Translations under genes and position numbers: made by a program
Origin: Lentisphaerota bacterium
GTDB lineage: Bacteria; Verrucomicrobiota; Kiritimatiellia; UBA8416; JAUUYL01
Assembly (NCBI GenBank): GCA_030590485.1
Contig: JAUUYL010000002.1
Span: forward strand, 33,162-97,161
DNA: 64,000 nt
Direction: 5' to 3'
Part shown: piece by piece, positions 37,661 through 47,868 of the stretch
How positions within the stretch are numbered: the stretch's first letter is position 1
How the letters are laid out: the number at the start of each line of letters is the position of its first letter
Notes under the pieces: generated by a model
What the model was told of the DNA's origin: nothing
Database searches by the model: none
The model's input: only the letters and a program-made list of their open reading frames with translations

Positions 37661-38302
37661 CTACTCTTTTCCTGGTACCTCCATCACTTCTCTCTTCCAT
37701 GCCACCTGCAGAAGGCTACCCGCATGCTTATAGTGCTTGCTCCGCTTTACCCACTTAAGCTCTTCCATAGCACTCTCGAGATTGCCAGCGTCAGCATACA
37801 ACTCAACCAATGCGGCGTGATTGTAGCGGTCCCAGAAGTGCCAATCCACATATTCCTGCCAATATTCAGCACCTTTAGCCGGTGACGTTCTGGCGATAAG
37901 ACGCGCCTTAAGCAGCCTCAGCTGACTCTTCCTCTCATTCAGCTCCAGACCTCTGTCACACCATTTTCGAGCCAGGCCAACTCGTTCGAACACCTCATGC
38001 CCCGTTTCGTCGTTCCTGTAGTACCAGCAGTTCTCCGCTGTCCATATACAGAAATAGTAATTATAGGGATACAACCGGTGAGCCGCGTGAGCTCGCCGCT
38101 CTGCTGCCTCGGGGTCACGCCGAGACTGCGTCTCGTCTCTATACCTAACCGACTTATATATGACCTGGGCGGCAGCAGCCCTTGCGCCGTGCACAATCCC
38201 CGCAAAAGACAATATCAATAGGAACGAGCCAGCAATCCTGATGACATAAAGTTTTATCATCTCTTCCCTACCAAGGCGATTTTGGAATATAAATAACATC
38301 AC
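37661..38302 (-). CDS. Hypothetical TPR-like exported protein associated with polysaccharide genes
   Basis: ORF with good context: translationally adjacent to the polysaccharide export gene; N-terminal signal/TM from MIKLY. Confidence 0.55.
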   Translation of the reverse strand: MMLFIFQNRLGREEMIKLYVIRIAGSFLLILSFAGIVHGARAAAAQVIYKSVRYRDETQSRRDPEAAERRAHAAHRLYPYNYYFCIWTAENCWYYRNDETGHEVFERVGLARKWCDRGLELNERKSQLRLLKARLIARTSPAKGAEYWQEYVDWHFWDRYNHAALVELYADAGNLESAMEELKWVKRSKHYKHAGSLLQVAWKREVMEVPGKE

Positions 38303-39011
38303 CAGGCCTTATAAGTGGCGGCTTCTCGTCACCTGACTGCATTTTTTTGACATTATAAATGCTGACTTTATCATCTCGCATCAACTTAACCTTCTTAAGA
38401 CCGGCATAAACTGTAGGCCCACCTGCCTTTGCAATGGCTTCAAGTAGCGTTGTGTCGCCAGAAAGCGAAAACACCCCTTGCTTGTTGTTGACTTCGCCCT
38501 GAACAAAATATTCCCCTTCAAACTGCTTAACTACACTGACTTGGATCTGTTTGTAAAATCCACCATCAATATATGATTTCTCAATGTGCTTCTCAGCCGC
38601 GTACGTAGTTAACCCACCAATCTTAGTAAACCCAATATATGGCAGATTAACACTCCCATTATCGTCAATAACATCCACTATGCCTGGAACCGACCCTGAG
38701 CCATAGATATAAATAGTAATCTTATCTCCGCGCTTGAGCATTATTGCCTTAGGCGGGGGGGTATCAGCCTTCACGACGTCAGTTTGCGTATTACCGGAAT
38801 TTCTGCTCGTGTCAGAGTTGGCAGCAGCACCAGGATGGCCACCAAGATACCGTCCGGACAAGTCAGGCCTGTATGCCTTCACCTTCTCTTTGTACGTAGG
38901 CGTACTGATACAACCCGCCTGTATCAATAGCAGGCAGCCTGTAGAAATTGCAGTAATAAGCTTTATCATTTTGTTATCCATACGTGTAAGATTGGTATTG
39001 ATAAGCGGCAT
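38268..39011 (-). CDS. Polysaccharide export lipoprotein (Wza/SLBB family)
   Basis: QAGCIST lipobox; LKRGDKITIYIYGSGSVPGIVDVIDDNGSVNLPYIGF; SLBB-like C-terminus. Confidence 0.9.
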   Translation of the reverse strand: MPLINTNLTRMDNKMIKLITAISTGCLLLIQAGCISTPTYKEKVKAYRPDLSGRYLGGHPGAAANSDTSRNSGNTQTDVVKADTPPPKAIMLKRGDKITIYIYGSGSVPGIVDVIDDNGSVNLPYIGFTKIGGLTTYAAEKHIEKSYIDGGFYKQIQVSVVKQFEGEYFVQGEVNNKQGVFSLSGDTTLLEAIAKAGGPTVYAGLKKVKLMRDDKVSIYNVKKMQSGDEKPPLIRPGDVIYIPKSPW

Positions 39012-41076
39012 AATCGCGTGATAAATTAATATTGTTCAACACAACGCCAACAAGATTCGCACCCATATTCTCGATGATCGCCCTTGCCCGGTTTGAAACG
39101 GATTTCGGGTGCTTTCTATGCTGAATCACAAGTAGAACCCCATCCATCTCTCTAATCAACGTTGATGTATCACTCACACCGATAACCGGTGGTGCATCAA
39201 AATATATCACGTCATAACTGTCACGTAACTCTTCAATAATCTGGTGCAGCTTTAAGTTATCAAGAAGACCATGCACATCGGTCGACATCCTTCCACTCGG
39301 CATGAAGTCCAGATTCGGATGGTCAGTAGCCATTACAGTATCGTCCAGGAAAACCTCTCCGGCAAGAATGTTTGCCAATCCAACCTTATTAGAGACACCC
39401 AACACCTTATGCTGCCGGGGACGATGAAGATCTGCATCTATAAGCAATACCTTGTCGCCAAGATCAGCCGACACATATGCTAGGTTAAACACAGTTAAGG
39501 ATTTACCCTCGCCCATGCTTCCACTTGTCACGCATATCGTTTTCCCCTCTTTCATCTTCCCCGAAAATTGAACATTCGTCCGCAACATACGATAAGACTC
39601 CGCATTTTTCACGTCAGCCGCAGGATCATTAAACGCCTTAACCTTCTGAGGTATAACACCTATCACAGGCGCACCCAGATAATTCTCAACGTCTTCAATC
39701 GTCTTAACCGATGTATCAAGATACTCCGTGAAATACGCAAGACAAACACCCAAAACAGAACCAAGCATGACACTCAAGACCATATTCAGCATGAAATTCG
39801 GAGACACCGGATCCGTCAACTCCGGAGGCTTAGCAAACTCCATACATTGCACCGTGGATTTTGGTATTTCCATTTCTATCTTTTCTTTCACATACCGCTC
39901 TCGAATACTGTTGCGAATGCCCTTAACACGTCTTAATTCTTCCAACGCCTTGTTAAACTCAAGATATGCACCTGTTTCTGCAGTACGATCAGATTCACGC
40001 ATGGTATCAAGCTCAGACACCACCCAGTCATAGCGAGCTTGCGCCGATTCCATGTCCGCCTGCATACCCGTCCTCAGCCCTTTCAGGGCATCTTGTATTT
40101 GCTCATCCAATCCTTTAAGAACGGCATTTGCCTGCTTCACATCTGGATGATTGACACCCAAAGTTGCCAGACGCGCATCACTGATGCTAACCTTTGCCTG
40201 CCGTCTAGCCGAGACAAGTTTTGGCAAAGTAGGATCAGGCGTAAGATAAACTGCGGCAACCCGCAACTCATCTTCCGACAAACTCATCGCCTTGTTATAT
40301 CGAGCCTTCTGCCCCTCCAGATCAAGCCTTACCAGTATGGCCTTCTCCTCCAATGCCCTGAGCGCCACCTTGCTTGCATCTGAGCCGGTTGCACTGCCAT
40401 ACAAAGGTGTTATCTGTTTTTCCATTCGGATCTTGTCCACGACAGACTGAGCCTCGTCAACGCTCACCTCCTGTATTTTTAATTCTTGAAGCAATGCATC
40501 TAATGCTCGCTTGATAGCGCTCTGCTTCCGCTCGAGACTCTGGTCCCGATATACCTCGGTAATAGTATTGGCAATATCTGCAGCTATCTGGGGTGCCATC
40601 TCAACTTCCCCATCAATATCAAGTTCCTGCAATCTTATCTGCACCTCTATCAAGTCTGTATCACGATATTGACGCGCCTTCATGCCGGATGCAATCAACG
40701 CAACAGTCTGATCAAAGATCTTACCCGGAGGCAGGGCATCGTATTCATATGCCTTTGCCAGTCTTTTATCCAGCTCCAGCCTCTTTACCACCTCTTCGAT
40801 AACAGTTGTCGACTGAATAATCTCGAACTGCGTACGGAGAAACAACGGGTCATAGATAGCCCTGGTTGCCCCGAAAACGCCGCGGGCGCCGGCAAACTCA
40901 GACGAGTCCCGCTTGACTTGAATGAGCGTGGTCGCCATGTATTGTTTGGGCGTGTAAAAGGTAACTACTAATCCGGCGAGAACCACGAGAAGTCCGAATG
41001 TAATGACTATCTCTTTCCTGGATCGAACTACATGCCAGTAGTCTAGAAAATGAAGTGTTTCTTCAGGTTCAGCCAT
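38974..41076 (-). CDS. Polysaccharide co-polymerase/tyrosine autokinase (Wzc/GumC-like)
   Basis: Wzz domain; GYRMLRTNVQFSG-type region; Walker A SGSMGEGKSLTVFNLA; LIDADLHRPRQHKVLG; Tyr-containing C-terminus (DYAAYQYQSYTYG). Confidence 0.94.
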   Translation of the reverse strand: MAEPEETLHFLDYWHVVRSRKEIVITFGLLVVLAGLVVTFYTPKQYMATTLIQVKRDSSEFAGARGVFGATRAIYDPLFLRTQFEIIQSTTVIEEVVKRLELDKRLAKAYEYDALPPGKIFDQTVALIASGMKARQYRDTDLIEVQIRLQELDIDGEVEMAPQIAADIANTITEVYRDQSLERKQSAIKRALDALLQELKIQEVSVDEAQSVVDKIRMEKQITPLYGSATGSDASKVALRALEEKAILVRLDLEGQKARYNKAMSLSEDELRVAAVYLTPDPTLPKLVSARRQAKVSISDARLATLGVNHPDVKQANAVLKGLDEQIQDALKGLRTGMQADMESAQARYDWVVSELDTMRESDRTAETGAYLEFNKALEELRRVKGIRNSIRERYVKEKIEMEIPKSTVQCMEFAKPPELTDPVSPNFMLNMVLSVMLGSVLGVCLAYFTEYLDTSVKTIEDVENYLGAPVIGVIPQKVKAFNDPAADVKNAESYRMLRTNVQFSGKMKEGKTICVTSGSMGEGKSLTVFNLAYVSADLGDKVLLIDADLHRPRQHKVLGVSNKVGLANILAGEVFLDDTVMATDHPNLDFMPSGRMSTDVHGLLDNLKLHQIIEELRDSYDVIYFDAPPVIGVSDTSTLIREMDGVLLVIQHRKHPKSVSNRARAIIENMGANLVGVVLNNINLSRDYAAYQYQSYTYG

Positions 41077-41166
41077 TACAATTTTCCATCAAATTAAGAA
41101 CGAAGGAACACACACCCGAAACCCGCGGTGGAACCTAACGATTTTTCGAATGTACAACTCTTCACC

Positions 41167-42369
41167 CTAGAAGGACCGGGAGACACCCAGTCTCGTTGCG
41201 TTTCTTGTGAACGATGTCCTTACATCGGAATCAACATCGTCATAGAGCTGCATAAATTTAAGAGCTGTTCTTTCCTCAATATTGTACACAAGTTCAACGC
41301 CTAATGTTATAGTTACCTCGTCACCTGAGGTAAAGCCCTCGGCCACGAGTAGCGATATAGGTACATTATCAGCATCGTACTGACTTGTGCGGTAATTACC
41401 CCAGGCAGACATCTTTACTCTTTCAATTCCCGTCCACTCAAGCCTTGCGTAGAAATTTCCAGTCTCCTGCGATGAATAAGGATAAACGTCTGAATTCTGC
41501 AGAGCAAAATTTCCAGAGAAAAGTGCTTTAATCTGCGCGGTTGGCTGATACTGTAGCTTCACGCCCACATACGGAGAATCATCATCATCCAAAGTTGAGT
41601 CATCATAAGACACCGTCGTCAAACCAGCTTGCAGACCAGTTCTGATATAATCACTAAGCACTCTATCAAAACCAACACCAAAGCTACTCGCATCAAATCC
41701 ACGTTTAACATTGCCCGTTTCTTCATATCCATACTGAGAAAGAGCAACCGAGCCATAAATGCCAATCGTTGGCTGTATAAAACGCATGACCTTAAGGGTT
41801 GCAGTGAGGCTGTCCTCATCCGACTCCTTTGCAACAAAATCCTCTTCGTACGCCTTAATCACATGCCTGACGTCTACATCAGACAAGACCTTCTCGCTCA
41901 TATCAAATGCGATTCCAGCAGAAAAGTTGTTCAAGGAGAAACTACTGTCACGACGAAGAGTTGAGCCCCCAGCCTGCACCGACGGGTCGTCAGTAAAAAT
42001 ATAGCGTTCATCCAGTCGAACACGCGCAGAAAGTCCAAGGCTATGCTTAACCTTGAACCCCACATCGTGTTGAGTCTGATCATCATTCTGCGTTGGATGC
42101 GGATCTGTACGATAGCGATATGACGGCTCGTAGTAGAAGTCAAATATTGTACGTTCCGTATCACTGATAATATCAACCTTGGGCTTGATATATAGGTCGA
42201 AATTTGTATCTCCATCAGGAGTTGAATCGCGGTTATCCGAACCCTCAAATTCTACAGCCACCGAAAATCGGATCGGATCGCCCTTGTCTGCATCTGCCGC
42301 ACACAACTCACCAGCCATTATCATTGTTACGAGACCCAAAACAAGCACTATTCTACCTTGATTAATCAT
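41167..42369 (-). CDS. Outer membrane beta-barrel protein (EPS-associated)
   Basis: Signal peptide from MINQGRIVLVLGLVTMIMAGELCAA, alternating beta-strand pattern, terminal F. Confidence 0.75.
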   Translation of the reverse strand: MINQGRIVLVLGLVTMIMAGELCAADADKGDPIRFSVAVEFEGSDNRDSTPDGDTNFDLYIKPKVDIISDTERTIFDFYYEPSYRYRTDPHPTQNDDQTQHDVGFKVKHSLGLSARVRLDERYIFTDDPSVQAGGSTLRRDSSFSLNNFSAGIAFDMSEKVLSDVDVRHVIKAYEEDFVAKESDEDSLTATLKVMRFIQPTIGIYGSVALSQYGYEETGNVKRGFDASSFGVGFDRVLSDYIRTGLQAGLTTVSYDDSTLDDDDSPYVGVKLQYQPTAQIKALFSGNFALQNSDVYPYSSQETGNFYARLEWTGIERVKMSAWGNYRTSQYDADNVPISLLVAEGFTSGDEVTITLGVELVYNIEERTALKFMQLYDDVDSDVRTSFTRNATRLGVSRSF

Positions 42370-42477
42370 AGTTTTCTCCCTTTTCATTCTGTCTTTTAAA
42401 ACAAAATAGTCATATATAGTCAACATGAAAATCCAAGCTTTTGACTTTTGCACCTTCTTCTGTTAGCCTCCCAAAAC

Positions 42478-43494
42478 ATGACTGCAAAGAATTCATACAC
42501 TTATAAATTGAATCCCGACCAACAGCTGACACTTATTAGTACCCTGAAATACGGAAATTATAAACCCATTCTTCGCGACTATACTATATTCGCAGCAGAA
42601 ACCGAAAACTGCAATATATCACTATATACAAGCGGGAAATGCCTTGTTCAAGGCAAGGGCGCGACAGATTTTGTTACATTTATACTGGAACCGGAAGTGC
42701 TTAAATCAGCTGGTGTAGGATACGAAGACCTACTCGATCCTGACGCTTTAAATCCGCACATGGGCATCGACGAAAGCGGGAAAGGTGATTTTTTCGGCCC
42801 CATTGTAATCGCCAGCGCATTTACCGACGAACAACTTATTAAAGAAATGCGCAAAATGGATGTGAAAGACAGCAAAAACATCACCAGCGATAAAAACGCA
42901 CTTTCGATGGGCCGCGACCTGAGAAGACTGCTCGGTAAAAAATTCAGCGTCGTCAGAATAGGACCGAAAGCTTACAACCGACTATACATGAAAATGCGCA
43001 GCGTCAATACCCTGCTCAGCTGGGGGCACGCACGCGCCATTGAAAACCTCATGGACGTCATTCCGGATTGCCCGCAGGCCATATCAGATCAATTTGGTAA
43101 AAAAGAACAAGTCGAAAAAGCTCTCATGAAAAAAGGACGCTCAATCGAACTGATTCAACGACATAAGGCGGAGTCCGATCTCGCCGTTGCCGCAGCCTCA
43201 ATACTCGCCCGCGAAGCATTCTTAAGAGCGCTCAAGGACATGGAAGACAAATTTGAAGTCCCCTTCCCAAAAGGCGCTTCCGCACAGGTGAAAGAAGCCG
43301 CAGGGGAACTAATCAAAAAATACGGGCCCGAAATACTTATCAAAACAGCAAAATGCCACTTCAAGACAGCAACCGAAGTTCTTAAGACCGCAGGGACCGA
43401 CCGTTCCGTTCTCGGCCCGGAAGGCCAGGCCGTTTCAAAACCCTATACGAGGAATAAGAAAAAGGGGTCAGGGAACAGTAAGAAGAAATCCTAA
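42478..43494 (+). CDS. rnhC: Ribonuclease HIII
   Basis: MGIDESGKGDFFGPIVIASAF active site; DSKNITSDK; SDLAVAAASILARE. The first ATG in the track is 42448; MTAKNSYTYKLNPDQ at 42478 is plausible. Confidence 0.93.
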   Translation: MTAKNSYTYKLNPDQQLTLISTLKYGNYKPILRDYTIFAAETENCNISLYTSGKCLVQGKGATDFVTFILEPEVLKSAGVGYEDLLDPDALNPHMGIDESGKGDFFGPIVIASAFTDEQLIKEMRKMDVKDSKNITSDKNALSMGRDLRRLLGKKFSVVRIGPKAYNRLYMKMRSVNTLLSWGHARAIENLMDVIPDCPQAISDQFGKKEQVEKALMKKGRSIELIQRHKAESDLAVAAASILAREAFLRALKDMEDKFEVPFPKGASAQVKEAAGELIKKYGPEILIKTAKCHFKTATEVLKTAGTDRSVLGPEGQAVSKPYTRNKKKGSGNSKKKS

Positions 43495-43544
43495 CCTCGC
43501 TTTTGCTCCGGCATATCCCCCGCAGGCCATGCGCGTTTCACTCT

Positions 43545-44621
43545 TCACGTCTCAAGCTTCTTGCCGTCCATGTAGATTGCGCCTTCCTCACGCAAATCTT
43601 TAATCATATCCCAATGTATTGACGATCTGTTTTTCCCGCCCGTCTCAGGATACGACGACCCCAGCGCCAGATGTATCGTCCCCCCAATCTTTTCATCAAA
43701 AAGAATTCTCTTGGTAAAACGCTGTATACGCTTGTTCGTGCCTATCCCCAATTCACCAAGACGCCTGGCACCTTTGTCAGAATCTAACATAGCACGAAGA
43801 AAACTACCGTTCTTCTCTGCTGTAGCCTCAACTACCACGCCTTTCCTGAAAACCAGCCTTATGCCGGAAATTTCCCGCCCATACTGACATACCGGAAAAT
43901 CATAGGAAATATACCCCTCCGCAGATGTTTCGATTGGAGATGTAAATATCTCACCACTAGGCATGTTGTGCGAACTTCCGTCAGAGCTGATAAATTTACG
44001 ACCTTTAATGGAAAACTTTAAGTCTGTATCTCTACCAACTATTCTCACCTCATCCGCACCCCTAAGCCCTTGAATAATATTCGCCTGCCTCGCACTTAAT
44101 TTCTTCCATTCCCTGATAGGATCTGCGCAATCAGCAAAAGTAGCACCATAAACAAAATCCTCGAATTCTTTCAAACTCATATCAGCATCCTGAGCATATG
44201 CTTCAGTCGGATAAAGAGTTATAAGCCAGGGCTTTTTTCTTCGCTCATTCTGTAAAGGCTGAAATGTCTTTCCCAACATAGCCTGCTTTTTCGGATCAAT
44301 ATTAGAAAGAGCCCTCGTGTTAGTCTCGTCGCATATGCGTATCAACGCATCACAGTTGCGGGCCGCCGCACGCTGATATTTCGTAAGAGTAGTAAAGTGC
44401 GCTTTCTTGCCACTTTCAAAAAAGATCTCCTGCGCGCGATCCGGCACCATTCTTATCACAGGAAAAGCACCCTTACGCAGCAACTCCTCATACAGACACA
44501 TCACAAGCGGCTCCGCCGCAGTGCCTGAACTCAACAGTACCGTGTCACCCTTCTTAATCTTTATAGAATAACCAGCAAGAATCTTCGCCAGATTTTTTAC
44601 ACGCTCATCAACCATTATCAC
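43545..44621 (-). CDS. M29-family aminopeptidase
   Basis: SIKIKKGDTVLLSSGTAAEPLV; MPSGEIFTSPIETSAEGYISYDFP; GTIHLALGSSYPETGGKNRSSIHWDMIKDLR. Confidence 0.93.
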   Translation of the reverse strand: MIMVDERVKNLAKILAGYSIKIKKGDTVLLSSGTAAEPLVMCLYEELLRKGAFPVIRMVPDRAQEIFFESGKKAHFTTLTKYQRAAARNCDALIRICDETNTRALSNIDPKKQAMLGKTFQPLQNERRKKPWLITLYPTEAYAQDADMSLKEFEDFVYGATFADCADPIREWKKLSARQANIIQGLRGADEVRIVGRDTDLKFSIKGRKFISSDGSSHNMPSGEIFTSPIETSAEGYISYDFPVCQYGREISGIRLVFRKGVVVEATAEKNGSFLRAMLDSDKGARRLGELGIGTNKRIQRFTKRILFDEKIGGTIHLALGSSYPETGGKNRSSIHWDMIKDLREEGAIYMDGKKLET

Positions 44622-45015
44622 ACCTATTAATCAGCTTCTTTAAGTCTGCGATCGGCTTCATGACTTTACCATCCGAAGACATGCACACATGCTCGGTATA
44701 TCCCGTTGCAATCAACTCCTGATCCCTGACAACCTCATAATCAATACGTAAACGCGAACCTTTGAGGCTAGCCACGCTCTGGATAGTAAGTAAATCGTCA
44801 TAACGCGCAGGCTTCTTGTATTCACAATGTGCCTCAACCGCCGGCAACATCACACCCCTATCCTCAAGCTCGCCATACGGCAGCCCCACATCCCGCAACA
44901 TCTGCGCGCGCGCCATCTCAAAGTAAACAAAATAGTTCGCATAATAGACAAAACCCATCTTGTCAATATTCGCGTAAGGAACTCTTAAAGAATGTTTGAA
45001 AACCGTATCAGCCAT
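44608..45015 (-). CDS. 4HBT acyl-CoA thioesterase (YbgC-like)
   Basis: RVPYANIDKMGFVYYANYFVYFEMARAQML. Confidence 0.92.
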   Translation of the reverse strand: MADTVFKHSLRVPYANIDKMGFVYYANYFVYFEMARAQMLRDVGLPYGELEDRGVMLPAVEAHCEYKKPARYDDLLTIQSVASLKGSRLRIDYEVVRDQELIATGYTEHVCMSSDGKVMKPIADLKKLINRCDNG

Positions 45016-45788
45016 CAGCTATCCAATGCTGTTCTAATCTCCGCCACAAGCGTATCCAACGTCCCAGCCTGTGCGGCCTTGATAAGAGCGCTGCCAACAA
45101 CAACCGCATCGGCAGACTCTGCCGCCTTCCGAGCCTGCGCCCCATTACTGACGCCAAAACCAACGGCAATCGGCAAGTCGGTGCAGTCACGCAAATCCGA
45201 CACATGCCCGACAATATCAACCGCCACTTCCACCCTGGCACCCGTCACACCCGTGACCATGATATAATAAACAAAGCCCTTGGCTCCAGCCAATATGGTT
45301 CGCGCCCTTTCCTTGGACGTTGTAGGCGCAACAAGAGATATGAAATACATACCCTGCTTATCAAGATGCGGTGTCAACGCTCCCGATTCCTCATGCGGCA
45401 GATTAACTATAAGCATACCATCAGCACCAGCAGCCAAAGCATCAGCACATACTTTTTCATAACCATACCTGAACAAGGGATTTGCATAACCGAAAAGAAC
45501 AATGGGGACATCATAGTCAGCGCGAATACGCCGCACCATATCCAGCACACCGCTGACACTCATTCCTGCGGCGAGCGCACGCTGAGATGCCGCCTGAATC
45601 GTAGGCCCGTCAGCCGTTGGGTCAGAAAAAGGAACCCCCAACTCAAGAATATCCACACCACCCTCGATCGCAGTACGAATATTCTGCTCAGACACAGCTA
45701 TGTCAGGGTCGCCAACAGTCAAGTAGCCGACAAACCCCTTACGACCAGCGTCCTTCAATTCCTTAAACTTCTTATCAATCCGATTCAT
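45015..45788 (-). CDS. trpA: Tryptophan synthase alpha subunit
   Basis: GYLTVGDPD; LELGVPFSDPTADGPTIQAA; YYIMVTGVTGAR. Start MNRIDKKF at 45788 preferred over 45848. Confidence 0.96.
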   Translation of the reverse strand: MNRIDKKFKELKDAGRKGFVGYLTVGDPDIAVSEQNIRTAIEGGVDILELGVPFSDPTADGPTIQAASQRALAAGMSVSGVLDMVRRIRADYDVPIVLFGYANPLFRYGYEKVCADALAAGADGMLIVNLPHEESGALTPHLDKQGMYFISLVAPTTSKERARTILAGAKGFVYYIMVTGVTGARVEVAVDIVGHVSDLRDCTDLPIAVGFGVSNGAQARKAAESADAVVVGSALIKAAQAGTLDTLVAEIRTALDS

Positions 45789-45887
45789 AATAAATAGACT
45801 ACCGACTACAAAAAATACTCCAAACCCGACAATATGTAGCACTCCCATTTAATAACATATAACCATCAACCATTCCTTGATCTCGAA

Positions 45888-47072
45888 TCATGATTCGAAA
45901 TCAAGTATCGCATCCACATCCTTATCACCACGCCCGGACAGGTTCACTACAATAACACTGTCACTATCCATACCCGCAGCTCTTTTCTTCGCTTCCGCTA
46001 TAGCATGAGACGACTCAAGCGCAGGTATGATACCCTCCAGTCTGGTCAGCTCATGAAAAGACGCAAGCGCTTCATCATCAGTAACAGCGCAATATTCGAC
46101 ACGGCCCTCATCCGCCCATTGTGCATGCTGAGGCCCCACTCCAGGATAATCCAAACCAGCACTTATTGAATGAGCATTCTGTATCTGACCATCGTCATTC
46201 TGCAACACATATGTTTTACTGCCGTGCAATATACCCACGTCACCAGCAACAATACTGGCGGCATGCTGACCCGTCTCAATCCCGTATCCAGCAGCTTCGA
46301 CACCAACCAGTAAAACTTTCTTATCCTCAATAAATGGATAAAATATACCAGCAGCGTTACTGCCACCACCAACACAGGCGATTATCATCTGTGGTAACAC
46401 CCCCTCGACATCCATAATCTGTTCGCGTGTTTCTATGCCTATAACCGCCTGAAAATCACGAACCATCACCGGATAAGGATGCGGCCCCGCCACAGAACCA
46501 ATAACATAGAAGGTCGTCTCCGCCTCAGCTACCCACGCACGTAAAGCCTCACTCATGGCATCCTTCAGCGTCTTCGTACCGCTGCTGACTGGCACAACCT
46601 TCGTACCAAGCAACTCCATGCGCTTAACATTGGGCGCCTGACGAACAATGTCCTCTTCACCCATGTACACATCGCACTCCATCCCGAAAAGCGCCGCCAC
46701 AGTTGCAGTTGCCACTCCATGCTGGCCGGCCCCGGTCTCAGCCATCAACTTTTTCTTACCCATCCTGCGCGCCAGAAGCACCTGCCCAATAGTGTTATTG
46801 ATCTTATGCGCTCCAGTATGGTTTAAATCTTCCCGTTTCAAATAGACCTTCGCACCGCCCCATGCCTCAGTCAAACGGTCGGCAAGATACAATGATGAGG
46901 GACGGCCCACATAATCCTTAAGATAATGCTGAAATTCAGCATTAAACGAGGAATCCTCACAGGCCTCCTTGTACGCCTTGTCCACCTCAATGAGAATAGG
47001 CATAAGCGTCTCGGCTATATAGCGCCCGCCATATATCCCGAAATGTCCATTGTCATCAGGTTGTAACTGCAT
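45888..47072 (-). CDS. trpB: Tryptophan synthase beta subunit
   Basis: [42 protein letters not shown]. Confidence 0.97.
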   Translation of the reverse strand: MQLQPDDNGHFGIYGGRYIAETLMPILIEVDKAYKEACEDSSFNAEFQHYLKDYVGRPSSLYLADRLTEAWGGAKVYLKREDLNHTGAHKINNTIGQVLLARRMGKKKLMAETGAGQHGVATATVAALFGMECDVYMGEEDIVRQAPNVKRMELLGTKVVPVSSGTKTLKDAMSEALRAWVAEAETTFYVIGSVAGPHPYPVMVRDFQAVIGIETREQIMDVEGVLPQMIIACVGGGSNAAGIFYPFIEDKKVLLVGVEAAGYGIETGQHAASIVAGDVGILHGSKTYVLQNDDGQIQNAHSISAGLDYPGVGPQHAQWADEGRVEYCAVTDDEALASFHELTRLEGIIPALESSHAIAEAKKRAAGMDSDSVIVVNLSGRGDKDVDAILDFES

Positions 47073-47676
47073 CTTTTGCCGCCTTAATAAAATTTTTCAC
47101 TTTTTTGTGGTCTTTTTTGCCCGGCTCGATCTCCACTCCACTGGCCGTGTCAACACCCACGGGCATAACTCTAGCAACCGCCTCCGCAACATTGTCCAAC
47201 GTAAGACCGCCCGCAAGCATAATCGAATGTTTCTGAGCCAAAGCCGCCGCCTCATTCCAATCTGCGGTCACGCCTGTGCCACCATACGCTCCATGCACCG
47301 AAGCATCAAGAACATACCGTTGAACTGTCCAGGCCTCAGGTGCGGGTACACATATATTATCTTCAAACTTAACCGCGCGCCATACAACAGGCATCATCCC
47401 TTCATAATCGCCAGGCAACTCATTACCATGAAGCTGCACTGCGTGCAGATTACAATCATTCGCAATCTTTTCCACCTCATCCCGGCTCTTGTTAACAAAA
47501 ACACCTACAGCCTTACTCGTGAGAGTTACACCATCAAGAATACGGCATAAATCCATGCCGGAAATACCACGGGGAGATGCTTCATAAAGAACAAAACCGA
47601 CATAGTCAGCACCACTCTCCTGCGCAACCCGAACGTCATCAGCATTCGTCAAACCACATATTTTAACCTCAACCAT
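47056..47676 (-). CDS. trpF: Phosphoribosylanthranilate isomerase
   Basis: [51 protein letters not shown]. Confidence 0.95.
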   Translation of the reverse strand: MVEVKICGLTNADDVRVAQESGADYVGFVLYEASPRGISGMDLCRILDGVTLTSKAVGVFVNKSRDEVEKIANDCNLHAVQLHGNELPGDYEGMMPVVWRAVKFEDNICVPAPEAWTVQRYVLDASVHGAYGGTGVTADWNEAAALAQKHSIMLAGGLTLDNVAEAVARVMPVGVDTASGVEIEPGKKDHKKVKNFIKAAKDAVTT

Positions 47677-47843
47677 CGCTACCCACCTTCAATACTGAAT
47701 TCTAGATACTGGACAGAGCGTGTAAAGTAAAGACTGTTCGAGCTGTGGATCACAGAAGATCAACCAATTCCACTCAATCGAAAACAAGCAATCAACACTC
47801 CGCACTAGCAAATCGGAAATCAACAATTCTGCCATTCTCCCGT

Positions 47844-47864
47844 TCGGCAATCGGCAATCGGCAA
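47844..47864. repeat. Short tandem repeat, 3 x TCGGCAA
   Basis: Read directly: ..CGTTCGGCAATCGGCAATCGGCAATTCC.. Confidence 0.9.
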
Positions 47865-47868
47865 TTCC

